Assembly: GCA_947565865.1 (NCBI GenBank)
Contig: CANOHT010000011.1
Location: 11,561 to 75,560, forward strand
Source of the DNA: an uncultured Clostridia bacterium
GTDB lineage: Bacteria > Bacillota > Clostridia > Christensenellales > Aristaeellaceae
DNA length: 64,000 nt
Direction of reading: 5' to 3'
How positions within the stretch are numbered: the stretch's first letter is position 1; each line of letters begins with the position of its first letter. The translations under genes were made by a program, and so were the position numbers. The notes below the pieces were generated by a model. It was not told the origin of the DNA, did not search any database, and saw nothing but the letters and a program-made list of their open reading frames with translations. This document shows positions 53,362-61,368 of the stretch, piece after piece.

Positions 53362-54760
53362 TTACTTGTTCACCGTGCAGTGCATGAAGTACCTGTAGCC
53401 CGAGGGGGGGGGAGTAGAAGCCCTCCACGCTGTCATCCAGCATATAGATGTCCGTGCAGAAGTACAGGGACACCACGCAGCCGGTGGTCATCAGCATATC
53501 CTCTGCGACGTGCATCATGGCATAACGGTTGGCGTTGTCGGTGCGGGACTTGATGGCGTTGATGAGCACGTCATAGGTCTGCGCCCAGGTGGCCGTTTTC
53601 CACCTGCACATCCACGCCGTAGGGGGGCGATCCAGGCTGTACATGACCAGGCCAGCATGAGCGTCCTTGCCGTACTGGATGTCGTTATTGCCGGAGTTGG
53701 AAACCCACATATCCAGGAAGCAGATGGGATCGTTGTAGTCAGTCAGCCAGCCGTTGCGTGCCATGAAGCAGTCGCCGTTCTTGCGGGTATTCAGGAAGGT
53801 GTTCCACTCCTGGTTGCTCAGGTTGACGGTAATGCCGACGTCGGCCAGCACGCCCTGCACATACTCGCCAATGGCCTGATGGCCGCTACCGTTGTTGTAC
53901 GGGTAGTCCATGGAGGTCACGTCAGTAAACATGCCGATGGCCTCGTCATAGGCATAGTACTTCTTCAAGGGCGCCATGGCAGTGTCCCCGTTATCCATAT
54001 AGGCATCCTCGGACGTGTTCCAGTAGCCGTCGAACTCGTCGGAGCCGTCGGCGTCGGTCATGCCCATGGACACAAAGCTGGATGCAGGCACCTGACCGGC
54101 CTGGCCGATCTCGTTGACGATGTAGTTGCGATCCAGCAGCAGGCCCAGAGCGCTGCGGATTTCAGCGCGGGCAGCCTCGGCTTTCGCACCAGTCAGCTTA
54201 CAGGAGGCGGGCAGGATTTCCTTGTTCACATTCCAGCAGGCGTAGTAGGTGCCGATCTGGCCGGCCACCACGAATTCCGTGGGATACTTCTCCTTCAGGG
54301 AAGCGATTTCGGAGGTGGGCACGGAGTCGATCAGCTGCCAGGCGCCGTTCTCGAAGTTGACCAGCATGTTGTTGTCATCATCGGGCAGATAGCATGCCAG
54401 CACATCCATGGTGACGGTGTGGCCTTGAAGTAGCCGAGGTTCTTGGTCAGGGTAATCTTGCTGTTGTGCTCCCAGCCGGACATGACGTACAGGCCGTTGC
54501 ACACACAGCTGGAAGGATCGGTGGCTCAGGCTTCGCTGGCAACCACATCCTCGCGCACGGGCAGGTAGGTGGGGAAGGCCAGCAGCTCATTCCAGTAGGC
54601 AACGGCGTTGTTCAGCGTCACGGTCAGGGTCTTGTTGTCCACGGCGGTCACAGCCAGCTTGGCGTCAGGGTTGGCCAGATTGCCTTCCTCGTCCGCCTCA
54701 TACATCTCGGCATAGCCCTTGACAACCTCGAACATATAGCCGTAGTCCGCACCCAGGCCT
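53362..54760 (-). pseudogene. Broken family-5 substrate-binding protein gene (OppA-type)
   Basis: The strand encodes a recognisable SBP_bac_5 protein in pieces. A first piece (54526-54735, MFEVVKGYAEMYEADEEGN and so on) ends at an in-frame TGA. The frame then continues ATDPSSCVCNGLYVMSGWEHN, shifts near 54420, and runs on through NDPICFLDMWVSNSGNN and WAQTYDVLINAIKSRTDNAN, with a compensating frame change near 53590-53625. It ends at an out-of-frame TAA (53362-53364) after a run of nine C (minus strand, about 53404-53412), where eight would restore the frame. The signal peptide and about the first 100 residues are missing. At least three lesions suggest a true pseudogene. Confidence 0.85.
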
Positions 54761-54783
54761 CTTCAGGAAAAGCAAACAGCAAA

Positions 54784-54816
54784 GCCCCTGCCGGGTTGTC
54801 CAACCTCAGCAGGGGC
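54784..54816 (-). terminator. Terminator after the NahK-like kinase gene
   Basis: GCAGGGGC (54809-54816) and GCCCCTGC (54784-54791) form an 8-bp stem with an inner GGTTG/CAACC stem, about 45 nt after the leftward kinase stop. T residues follow in patches (TTTGCTGTTTGCTTTT). Confidence 0.7.
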
Positions 54817-54861
54817 AGCGTATCATAGCAAGAGGCGCAGGCCTCAGCGTAACGACCGGGC

Positions 54862-55974
54862 TTACCGCGCCCGCAGCGCCTGAATCACGTCCTCCAGCTC
54901 GGCCTGGCGACGATGGATATCCCGCACCAGGGCCAGCTGGTTGCGGGCACGATCCAGGTTCTGCGTCGGATAATGAATCTTGAAATAAGTATCTCCCCGC
55001 AAATAGTCAGCCAGGAAGCGACTGGCCACCTCCCAGGTCATCAGCTTGGCGCCCATCACCAGGGAAGCGGCCTCGTCATCCGTCAGCGTATCGCCCAGGG
55101 CGCCCAGCAGCCCCTTGGCAAAGGCCGTAAAGCGCTCCATGCTGACGCCCACATGGCTTACGTCCGGGTCGCCCTCCCCCGTCCGATTTGCTCCCACGCG
55201 GATGGCGTCGCCAAAGTCATAGGCCAGCAGACCCGGCATCACGGTATCCAGGTCGATCACACACAGCCCACGATCCGTCTTCGCATCGAAAAGAATGTTG
55301 TTCAGCTTGGTATCGTTATGGGTCACACGCAGGGGAAGCCGCCCCGCCGCCAGCTGATCCGTCAGATAGGAAGCCTCGCCGGCGAAGGCCAGTACACCCT
55401 CGATTTCCGCCTTCACCATCCCCCGGCGACCTTTCGCGTCCTCCGCCACCGCTTCGTGGAATTGTCGCAGCCGATCCGGCGTATGGTGAAAGAGCGGGAT
55501 GGTTTCGTGGAGCGTCGCCGCCGGAAAATCCGCCAAATCCATCATGAAAGCGCCAAAGGTTCGCCCAGCACTTTCCAGCTGGGCGGGATGCTCCGCCGCC
55601 TCGTGCGTCACGCTGCCCGCAACAAACAGGTACAGCCGCCAGCAGCCGTCCGGGGTGACGGCGTAAGCCTCGCCCTTGGCCGTGGGAATCACCGTCAGCG
55701 TCTCCCGGACCGGATCGCCGCCGCGTCCGCGTATCCGCGCTGCCAGATGCTCGGTCACGGCGGTGATGTTGGCCATCAGCTGATCCGGACGTCTAAAAAT
55801 ATCCGTGTTGATTCGCTGGAGAATGTAGTCCGCCGACGCCTCCCCCGCAGGGGTTTGGAGAAGAAAGGTATCATTGATGTGGCCGTTGCCGTAGGGCTGG
55901 CAGTCCACAACCCTGTCAGGCAGGCGATAGCAGGCAAGGGCATCTCGGAGCATGGTGGGCGATGCTTTTTCCAT
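54862..55974 (-). CDS. Sugar kinase of the aminoglycoside-phosphotransferase fold (NahK-like)
   Basis: A 370-residue kinase resembling N-acetylhexosamine 1-kinase (NahK), which phosphorylates GlcNAc/GalNAc in the galacto-N-biose/lacto-N-biose pathway. The catalytic loop HNDTKLNNILFD (about 226-237) and metal-binding VIDLDTVMPGLLAYDFGDAIR match the APH/choline kinase fold, with the N-terminal strand YGNGHINDTFLLQT as nucleotide loop. Start at 55974 has AAAGGA 9 nt upstream. Divergent from the HAD gene, with operator-like repeats between them. No phosphorylase or transporter of the pathway is in the window, so the exact sugar is uncertain. Confidence 0.82.
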   Translation of the reverse strand: MEKASPTMLRDALACYRLPDRVVDCQPYGNGHINDTFLLQTPAGEASADYILQRINTDIFRRPDQLMANITAVTEHLAARIRGRGGDPVRETLTVIPTAKGEAYAVTPDGCWRLYLFVAGSVTHEAAEHPAQLESAGRTFGAFMMDLADFPAATLHETIPLFHHTPDRLRQFHEAVAEDAKGRRGMVKAEIEGVLAFAGEASYLTDQLAAGRLPLRVTHNDTKLNNILFDAKTDRGLCVIDLDTVMPGLLAYDFGDAIRVGANRTGEGDPDVSHVGVSMERFTAFAKGLLGALGDTLTDDEAASLVMGAKLMTWEVASRFLADYLRGDTYFKIHYPTQNLDRARNQLALVRDIHRRQAELEDVIQALRAR

Positions 55975-56007
55975 GAGCTTGATCCTTTCCGCGTCGTCAG
56001 CAACGTA

Positions 56008-56060
56008 TTGTATTGTTTTATATTGATTGCAATACAAGCCTTTTTTAAGAACTTGTATTG
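56008..56060. promoter_or_regulatory. Three TTGTATTG operator-like sites
   Basis: TTGTATTG occurs at 56008-56015, 56053-56060 and inverted (CAATACAA) at 56030-56037. The outer site overlaps the predicted transcription start of the kinase promoter, the others lie just downstream. The inverted pair has a 14-nt spacer. A repressor controlling the sugar kinase is implied; its gene is not identified. Confidence 0.65.
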
Positions 56061-56065
56061 CCGAC

Positions 56066-56094
56066 ATTATAGCGGAGGACGCGAAGGAAGTCAA
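56066..56094 (-). promoter_or_regulatory. Promoter of the NahK-like kinase gene
   Basis: On the minus strand TTGACT (56089-56094) and TATAAT (56066-56071) are 17 bp apart, with the start point expected near 56059, inside the TTGTATTG repeats. Confidence 0.8.
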
Positions 56095-56115
56095 GACATT
56101 TTGCCATGCTTCCCG

Positions 56116-56144
56116 TTGCATTTTGTCCCAAAGTTTGCTATGAT
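56116..56144 (+). promoter_or_regulatory. Promoter of the beta-phosphoglucomutase homologue gene
   Basis: TTGCAT (56116-56121) and TATGAT (56139-56144) are 17 bp apart, pointing right, about 60 bp before the ATG at 56208. The two divergent promoters share a 22-bp spacer. Confidence 0.7.
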
Positions 56145-56207
56145 AGAAGCAGAAGCCATTGCTGATCCCACAACCGGTGCTGTGCTCATTGCAAGGAGGA
56201 ATGTTCC

Positions 56208-56849
56208 ATGAGGTATCGCGGCGTTATTTTTGCTCTGGATGGCATCATTTGCTCCACCGACCGCTACCACTGTCTGGCCTGGATGAAGGTGGCCGACCGC
56301 CTGGGCGTCGCCTTTGACCCTGCCACCTATAATGAGCGAATGCGGGGGCTGAGCCGCATGGACAGCTTGGATGTCTTCCTGGAAAGCATCGGAAAAACCT
56401 GCACCGAGGCGGAAAAGCACGCGCTGTCCGCGGAAAAGCATGGCTACTTCACCGAAATGCTGGAGCAGATCGTCCCGGGCGATCTGTCCGACGAGGTTCG
56501 CCTGACCATGCGGGACATCCGGCGCAAGGGCGTCAAGCTGGGCGTAGGCTCCTCCAGCACCAACGTCCCGGCCATTCTCCGGCGTTTGGAGCTTTCCACC
56601 TTTTTCGACGCGGTATGCGACGGCAACACCGTCCACCACGCCAAGCCCGATCCCGAGGTTTTCCAGCGCTGCGCCGGTTTTATGGGGCTTACGCCCTCAG
56701 AGTGCCTGGTGGTGGAAAACGCCAATGCCGGTGTCCAGGCGGCTGTCGCGGGACGATTCCATTGCGCCGCCCTGGGCGACGCCAAGGACAACAAGCTGGC
56801 CGTTTATCACCTGAATACCTTCCGGGAGCTCAACGGCTTGATCGACTAA
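56208..56849 (+). CDS. Beta-phosphoglucomutase homologue lacking two metal-site aspartates
   Basis: A 213-residue HAD protein of the beta-phosphoglucomutase type, which normally interconverts beta-glucose 1-phosphate and glucose 6-phosphate. The pattern of the family is clear: STDRYHCLAWMKVAD, RGLSRMDSLDVFL, GSSSTN and HHAKPDPEVF with Lys146. The nucleophile aspartate position reads Ala9 (FALDG instead of FDLDG), while Asp11 is kept. The second Mg-ligand aspartate reads Asn171 (VVENANAGVQ instead of VVED). Each change is one base (GCT for GAT, AAC for GAC). With both altered, phosphoryl transfer should fail, so it may be a regulatory pseudoenzyme or decaying gene. Length and cap are intact. 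GGAGG upstream. Confidence 0.85.
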   Translation: MRYRGVIFALDGIICSTDRYHCLAWMKVADRLGVAFDPATYNERMRGLSRMDSLDVFLESIGKTCTEAEKHALSAEKHGYFTEMLEQIVPGDLSDEVRLTMRDIRRKGVKLGVGSSSTNVPAILRRLELSTFFDAVCDGNTVHHAKPDPEVFQRCAGFMGLTPSECLVVENANAGVQAAVAGRFHCAALGDAKDNKLAVYHLNTFRELNGLID

Positions 56850-56870
56850 GCGCTCCGTGCAAAATCAAAC

Positions 56871-56907
56871 GCCCGCCGCTCCGAAAAATCGGAACGGCGG
56901 GCTTCTT
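56871..56907. terminator. Terminator between the HAD and pflA genes
   Basis: GCCCGCCG (56871-56878) pairs with CGGCGGGC (56895-56902); an inner TCCGA/TCGGA stem (56880-56884 with 56889-56893) extends it. T residues follow (TTCTTC). It lies between convergent genes. Confidence 0.75.
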
Positions 56908-56928
56908 CATACAGTCAAAACCGTGGGT

Positions 56929-57675
56929 TTACTTATAATCGCCGGTACGAAGGATTTCCTCGGCTTTTTTTACCTCCTCGTCCGTGGGGGTGCGTACACC
57001 GGCCAGCGGATATGCGATACCCAGCTTTTCCCACTTGAACAGGCCCAGCGTATGATACGGCAGAACCTCCACCCGTCGCACATGCTTCAGCCCCGCAATA
57101 AAGTCGCTCAACGCCCGCAGGTCGGCCTCATCATCGGTAAGGCCGGGCACCAGCACATGGCGAATCCACATATCATGCCCATGGTCGGACAAATATCGGG
57201 CCATGGCCAGAATGTTCTGATTGCTCTTGCCAGTCAGGGCAATATGCTTCTCCTCATCCATTTCCTTGACATCCAGCATGGTCAGATCCGTCACGGCCAT
57301 CAGCTCGTCAAACTGCGCCAGCCACTCGGGATCATCCCGGAAGGGCTGTCCTGCCGTGTCGATGCAGGTGTGAATACCTTCCTTCTTCAGCTGTCGGAAA
57401 ACCTCGGTGACAAACGGCAGCTGCAGCAGCGGTTCGCCGCCGCTGAAGGTCACGCCGCCGTTATCGCGCCAATAAGTACGATAGCGCAGAAGATGACGGG
57501 TAAGCTCCTGAGCTTTCCATTCCGTGCCGCCCTTTTGCCAGGTCTCCGGGTTATGGCAAAACTGGCACCTGAGCGCACAGCCTTGCAGAAACACCACAAA
57601 ACGCACTCCGGGGCCGTCCACCAGGCCGAAGGACTCCATGGAATTGACATAACCGATCATGTTCATATCGCTCAT
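56929..57675 (-). CDS. pflA: Pyruvate formate-lyase activating enzyme
   Basis: A 248-residue radical SAM activase. The cluster motif CX3CX2C is CALRCQFC (about 30-37) in GCALRCQFCHNPETW. It cleaves SAM to make a glycyl radical on PflB. GYVNSMESFGLVDGPGVRFVVF is the family N-terminus, and GGEPLLQ lies mid-protein. Start at 57675 has AGGAG 9 nt upstream; the ATG at 57696 would add 7 residues. It has its own promoter (57726-57753) and is separated from pflB by a terminator, so it is not in the pflB transcript. Confidence 0.96.
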   Translation of the reverse strand: MSDMNMIGYVNSMESFGLVDGPGVRFVVFLQGCALRCQFCHNPETWQKGGTEWKAQELTRHLLRYRTYWRDNGGVTFSGGEPLLQLPFVTEVFRQLKKEGIHTCIDTAGQPFRDDPEWLAQFDELMAVTDLTMLDVKEMDEEKHIALTGKSNQNILAMARYLSDHGHDMWIRHVLVPGLTDDEADLRALSDFIAGLKHVRRVEVLPYHTLGLFKWEKLGIAYPLAGVRTPTDEEVKKAEEILRTGDYK

Positions 57676-57725
57676 CGCAGTTGACTCCTGTCGCAAATTT
57701 CAGAGGGCCTGAGCGCCCTGCTTCC

Positions 57726-57753
57726 ATTATACCCGATTTTTCGTGAATGTAAA
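57726..57753 (-). promoter_or_regulatory. Promoter of pflA
   Basis: On the minus strand TTTACA (57748-57753) and TATAAT (57726-57731) are 16 bp apart, about 45 nt before the pflA start. The rest of 57754-57943 shows no gene. Confidence 0.75.
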
Positions 57754-57943
57754 CAGTTCGGATACAAAGTCGACGCAAAGCCTTGCCCTTGGATGAGCGG
57801 CGGCCGTTTTCTTGAAAACAGCCTCCTGCAAGGCAGCGGGCCCGCCGCTTGGAGAAGGTTCTTCCGGCGCGGCAGGATAAGCTGCTGCTGCTTTCATTCA
57901 GCCGTTCCTGTTCATCAAGCGCCGGCATTTCCCTCCGACGCGC

Positions 57944-57982
57944 AAAAAGGCCCGGCGAAAAACATTTTCTCCGCCGGGCCTT
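57944..57982 (-). terminator. Strong terminator after pflB
   Basis: AAGGCCCGGCG (57947-57957) and its complement (57972-57982) form an 11-bp stem with a 14-nt loop, followed on the minus strand by five T residues (plus-strand A run 57944-57948). Confidence 0.92.
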
Positions 57983-58009
57983 GCATGTCTTACAAGACAG
58001 CCAGATTGA

Positions 58010-60262
58010 TTACATGGTCGCGTGGCAGGTACGGGCGATAACATCCATCTGCTGCTCACGGGTCAGGTCGATGAACTTCACCGCATAACCGGACACGCGG
58101 ATGGTGAAGTTGGCATACTCTTCCTTCTCGGGATGCTCCATAGCGTCCATCAGCTTTTCCTTGCCGAACACGTTCACGTTCAGGTGATGCGCGTTCTGGT
58201 CAAAGTAGCCGTCCATGACCTGCACCAGGTTGGTGATGCGCTCCTCCTCGCTGTGGCCCAGCGCGTCGGGGTTGATGGTCTGGGTATTGGAGATGCCGTC
58301 CAGCGCCCAGTGATAGGGCAGCTTGGCGGTGGAGTTCAGGGAGGCGATCAGGCCGTTCTGCTCCGCGCCGTAGGAGGGGTTCGCACCGGGAGCCAGGGGC
58401 GTCCAAGCCTTGCGGCCGTCGGGGGTAGCGCCGGTGGCCTTGCCATACACCACGTTGGAGGTGATGGTCAGGATGGAGGTGCTGGGCTCGGAATCGCGAT
58501 AGGTGTGGTGCTTCTTAATCATGTCGATGAAGGTCTTCAGCAGCCACTTGGCAACCTCGTCGGCACGGTCATCGTCGTTGCCGTACTTGGGGAAGTCGCC
58601 CTCGGTCTTGTAGTCCACGGCCATGCCGTCCTCATCGCGGATGGCGGTAACCTTGGCATACTTCAGGGCGCAGATGGAGTCCACGCAGTGAGAGAAGCCG
58701 GCGATACCGGTGGCGAAGGAGCGCTTCACGTCGGTGTCGATCAGGGCCATCTCAGCGGCCTCATAGTAATACTTGTCGTGCATATAGTGGATCAGGTTCA
58801 GCACGTTGACATACAGGCCGGCCAGCCAATCCAGCATCCGCAGGTAGGCGGGCTTCACCTCGTCCCAGGTCAGGACATCGGAGGTAATGGCCTGGTACAC
58901 GGGGCCGACCTGCATCTTGAGCTTCTCGTCCATACCGCCGTTGATGGCGTACAGCAGCGCCTTGAGCAGGTTGGCGCGGGCGCCGAAGAACTGCATCTCC
59001 TTGCCGGTCTGGGTAGCGGACACGCAGCAGCAGATGCTGTAGTCGTCGCCCCACACGGGCTTCATCACATCATCGTTCTCATACTGCACAGAGGAGGAGA
59101 TGATGGAGATCTTCGCGGCATAGCGGCGGAAGTTCTCAGGCAGGCGGGCGGTGTAGAGCACGGTCATGTTGGGCTCGGGAGAGGGGCCCATATTCTCCAG
59201 GGTATGCAGGAAACGATAGTCGTTCTTGGTGACCATGGAGCGGCCGTCCAGACCGGTGCCGCCGACTTCCAGCGTGGCCCACACGGGGTCGCCGGAGAAC
59301 AGCTCCTGGTAGGACTTGATGCGGGCAAACTTGACCATGCGGAACTTCATCACGATATGGTCAACCAGCTCCTGCGCCTCGGACTCGGTCAGCACGCCGT
59401 TCTCCAGGTCGCGCTCCACATAGATGTCCAGGAAGGTGGAGATGCGGCCCACGGACATGGCGGCACCGTTCTGGGTCTTAATGGCGGCCAGGTAGCCGAA
59501 GTACAGCCACTGGAAGGCCTCCTTGGCGTTGGCGGCGGGCTTGGAAATGTCGAAGCCATAGGACTGGGCCATGACCTTCATTTCCTTCAGGGCGTTGACC
59601 TGCATGGTCAGCTCCTGCCGCTGGCGGATAACGTCATCGGTCATGACGCCGCAGCCGCAGTTATCAAAGTCATGCTTCTTCTCCTGAATCAGGAAGTCAA
59701 TGCCGTACAGGGCCACGCGGCGATAGTCGCCCACGATACGGCCGCGGCCATAGGTATCCGGCAGGCCGGTGACGATGTGGCTCTTACGGGCAGCGCGCAT
59801 TTCGGGGGTGTAGGCCATGAACACCGCGTCAGAATGGGTCAGATGATAATCGGTGAAGATCTTGTGCAGCTCGGGGTCGGGGGTATAGCCGGCCTGCTCA
59901 CAGGACTGCTCCGCCATCTTGATGCCGCCAAAGGGCATGAAGGCGCGCTTGAGGGGCTTGTCGGTCTGCAGACCCACAACCTTCTCCTGATCCTTGAGCT
60001 CCTCGGTGATATAGCCAGGCTCATGCGAGGTGATGCTGGAAACGATCTTGGTGTCCATATCCAGCACGCCGCCCTGGGCACGCTCCTGCTTCTGCAGCTT
60101 CTGCAGGGCGCCCCACAGCTTGTCGGTGGCCTCGGTGGGGCCGGCAAGGAAGGACTCATCCCCGTCATAGGGCTTGTAGTTGCTCTGGATGAAGTCGCGG
60201 ACGTTGACTTCTTCCTTCCAAATGGAACCCTTGAAGCCATTCCACTGCTCAAAATTGACCAT
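58010..60262 (-). CDS. pflB: Formate C-acetyltransferase (pyruvate formate-lyase)
   Basis: A 750-residue glycyl-radical enzyme that converts pyruvate and CoA to acetyl-CoA and formate in anaerobic sugar fermentation. The active-site cysteines are in DDYSICCCVSATQ (about 415-427; a third Cys follows the usual pair) and the glycyl-radical loop is RVSGYAVKF near the C-terminus. All major PFL segments are present. Start at 60262: the second ATG, with GGAGG at good spacing. A promoter-like pair lies about 190 nt upstream. Confidence 0.97.
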   Translation of the reverse strand: MVNFEQWNGFKGSIWKEEVNVRDFIQSNYKPYDGDESFLAGPTEATDKLWGALQKLQKQERAQGGVLDMDTKIVSSITSHEPGYITEELKDQEKVVGLQTDKPLKRAFMPFGGIKMAEQSCEQAGYTPDPELHKIFTDYHLTHSDAVFMAYTPEMRAARKSHIVTGLPDTYGRGRIVGDYRRVALYGIDFLIQEKKHDFDNCGCGVMTDDVIRQRQELTMQVNALKEMKVMAQSYGFDISKPAANAKEAFQWLYFGYLAAIKTQNGAAMSVGRISTFLDIYVERDLENGVLTESEAQELVDHIVMKFRMVKFARIKSYQELFSGDPVWATLEVGGTGLDGRSMVTKNDYRFLHTLENMGPSPEPNMTVLYTARLPENFRRYAAKISIISSSVQYENDDVMKPVWGDDYSICCCVSATQTGKEMQFFGARANLLKALLYAINGGMDEKLKMQVGPVYQAITSDVLTWDEVKPAYLRMLDWLAGLYVNVLNLIHYMHDKYYYEAAEMALIDTDVKRSFATGIAGFSHCVDSICALKYAKVTAIRDEDGMAVDYKTEGDFPKYGNDDDRADEVAKWLLKTFIDMIKKHHTYRDSEPSTSILTITSNVVYGKATGATPDGRKAWTPLAPGANPSYGAEQNGLIASLNSTAKLPYHWALDGISNTQTINPDALGHSEEERITNLVQVMDGYFDQNAHHLNVNVFGKEKLMDAMEHPEKEEYANFTIRVSGYAVKFIDLTREQQMDVIARTCHATM

Positions 60263-60459
60263 AGTCATCCTCCTGTGTCATCATATTGATGGAACTGCGG
60301 CGTCCACCCGGAGGCTTCAGCCACGCTGCCGTCTGTTTACGAAAGGAGTATACCCACCTTCCCTGGGGTTGAAACAGCGTTCAAACACAAAATCTTGCGT
60401 TCATTTCTGTTCACAGCCGCAAAAACCAGGGCGTGAGGTATTCTCCACCGCTCCACTAT

Positions 60460-60490
60460 GATACAGCATTTTGTCCAAAAGAGCAAGGCT
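60460..60490 (-). promoter_or_regulatory. Promoter candidate for pflB
   Basis: On the minus strand TTGCTC and TATCAT are 17 bp apart in the 60460-60490 region, leaving a leader of about 190 nt before the pflB ATG. The intervening 60263-60455 holds no gene. Confidence 0.55.
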
Positions 60491-60611
60491 TTTTCATTGA
60501 TAATTCAGCATTTTTTTGCCGTTTTGACCATGGAAATCCCGACGAGTGGCGGTTGACAAAACCAGCGCTCTGCTTTACCCTGATGGCGGGGCCGCTTTTC
60601 GTCCTTTGTTG

Positions 60612-60640
60612 ACAGAGAGTTGACGGGCGCGTGATACGCT
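60612..60640 (+). promoter_or_regulatory. Promoter candidate for the two-component operon
   Basis: TTGACA (about 60612-60617) and a weak TGATAC -10 lie 17 bp apart, about 60 bp before the response regulator start. Another TTGACG nearby makes the exact boxes uncertain. Confidence 0.45.
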
Positions 60641-60696
60641 ATACGGCAAGCCGACAGCGGATTTTATGGCGCGGAAAGCAGAAGGGAGCGCTGAGC

Positions 60697-61368
60697 ATGT
60701 TCAAAATTCTCATCGCGGAGGATGACGCGGAGCTGCGGGAATTGTTCCGTCAGGTATTGGGCAAAAACGGCTACGAGGCCGTGGGCGTATCCGACGGCGC
60801 CCAAGCGCTGGAAGCCCTCGACAACGGCTATTTCGATCTGATTATTTCCGATATCATGATGCCGGTGATGGACGGCTACGCCCTGGTGAAGGAGCTGCGG
60901 GAGGCGGGGATTACCATCCCCGTGATGATGATAACCGCCAAAGACGCCTTCGACGATATGCGCATGGGCTTCCTCTCCGGCACGGACGATTACATGGTCA
61001 AGCCGGTCAACGTCAACGAAATGGTGCTGCGGGTGAGCGCGCTGCTGCGCCGGGCCCAGATGATCGCCGAGCGCCGCCAGGTCGTCGGGCAGACGGTGCT
61101 GTCCTGCGATTCCTATACCGCCACCCGGGGCGATGAGGTGGTCGCCTTGCCCCAGAAGGAATTTCTTCTGCTTTATAAGCTGGCCTCCTTCCCCGGCAAA
61201 ATCTTCACCCGGCAGCAGCTGATGGACGAAATCTGGGGCTATGCCTCCGAGACCGACCCCCACACGGTGGATGTCCATATCGGCCGCCTGCGGGATCGCT
61301 TCCGGGACAACCCCGACTTCCACATCGTCACCATGCGCGGCGTGGGCTACAAGGTGGTCAAGGCATGA
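60697..61368 (+). CDS. OmpR-family response regulator
   Basis: A 223-residue two-component regulator. The receiver domain (1-115) has the acidic pocket (AEDDAELREL), phospho-acceptor Asp in LIISDIMMPVMDGYALV and Lys in MVKPVNVNEM. The C-terminal winged helix (about 130-222) is of the PhoB type (GDEVVALPQKEFLLLYKLA, DPHTVDVHIGRLRDRFRDNP, GVGYKVVKA). Start at 60697 has GGGAG upstream. It overlaps the histidine kinase by 4 nt. Confidence 0.97.
   Translation: MFKILIAEDDAELRELFRQVLGKNGYEAVGVSDGAQALEALDNGYFDLIISDIMMPVMDGYALVKELREAGITIPVMMITAKDAFDDMRMGFLSGTDDYMVKPVNVNEMVLRVSALLRRAQMIAERRQVVGQTVLSCDSYTATRGDEVVALPQKEFLLLYKLASFPGKIFTRQQLMDEIWGYASETDPHTVDVHIGRLRDRFRDNPDFHIVTMRGVGYKVVKA

Noticed and set aside
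58022..60289. Rightward 755-codon reading frame opposite pflB
   Set aside because: The leftward strand encodes a complete PFL with all catalytic motifs. The rightward frame has no family features and is a shadow.
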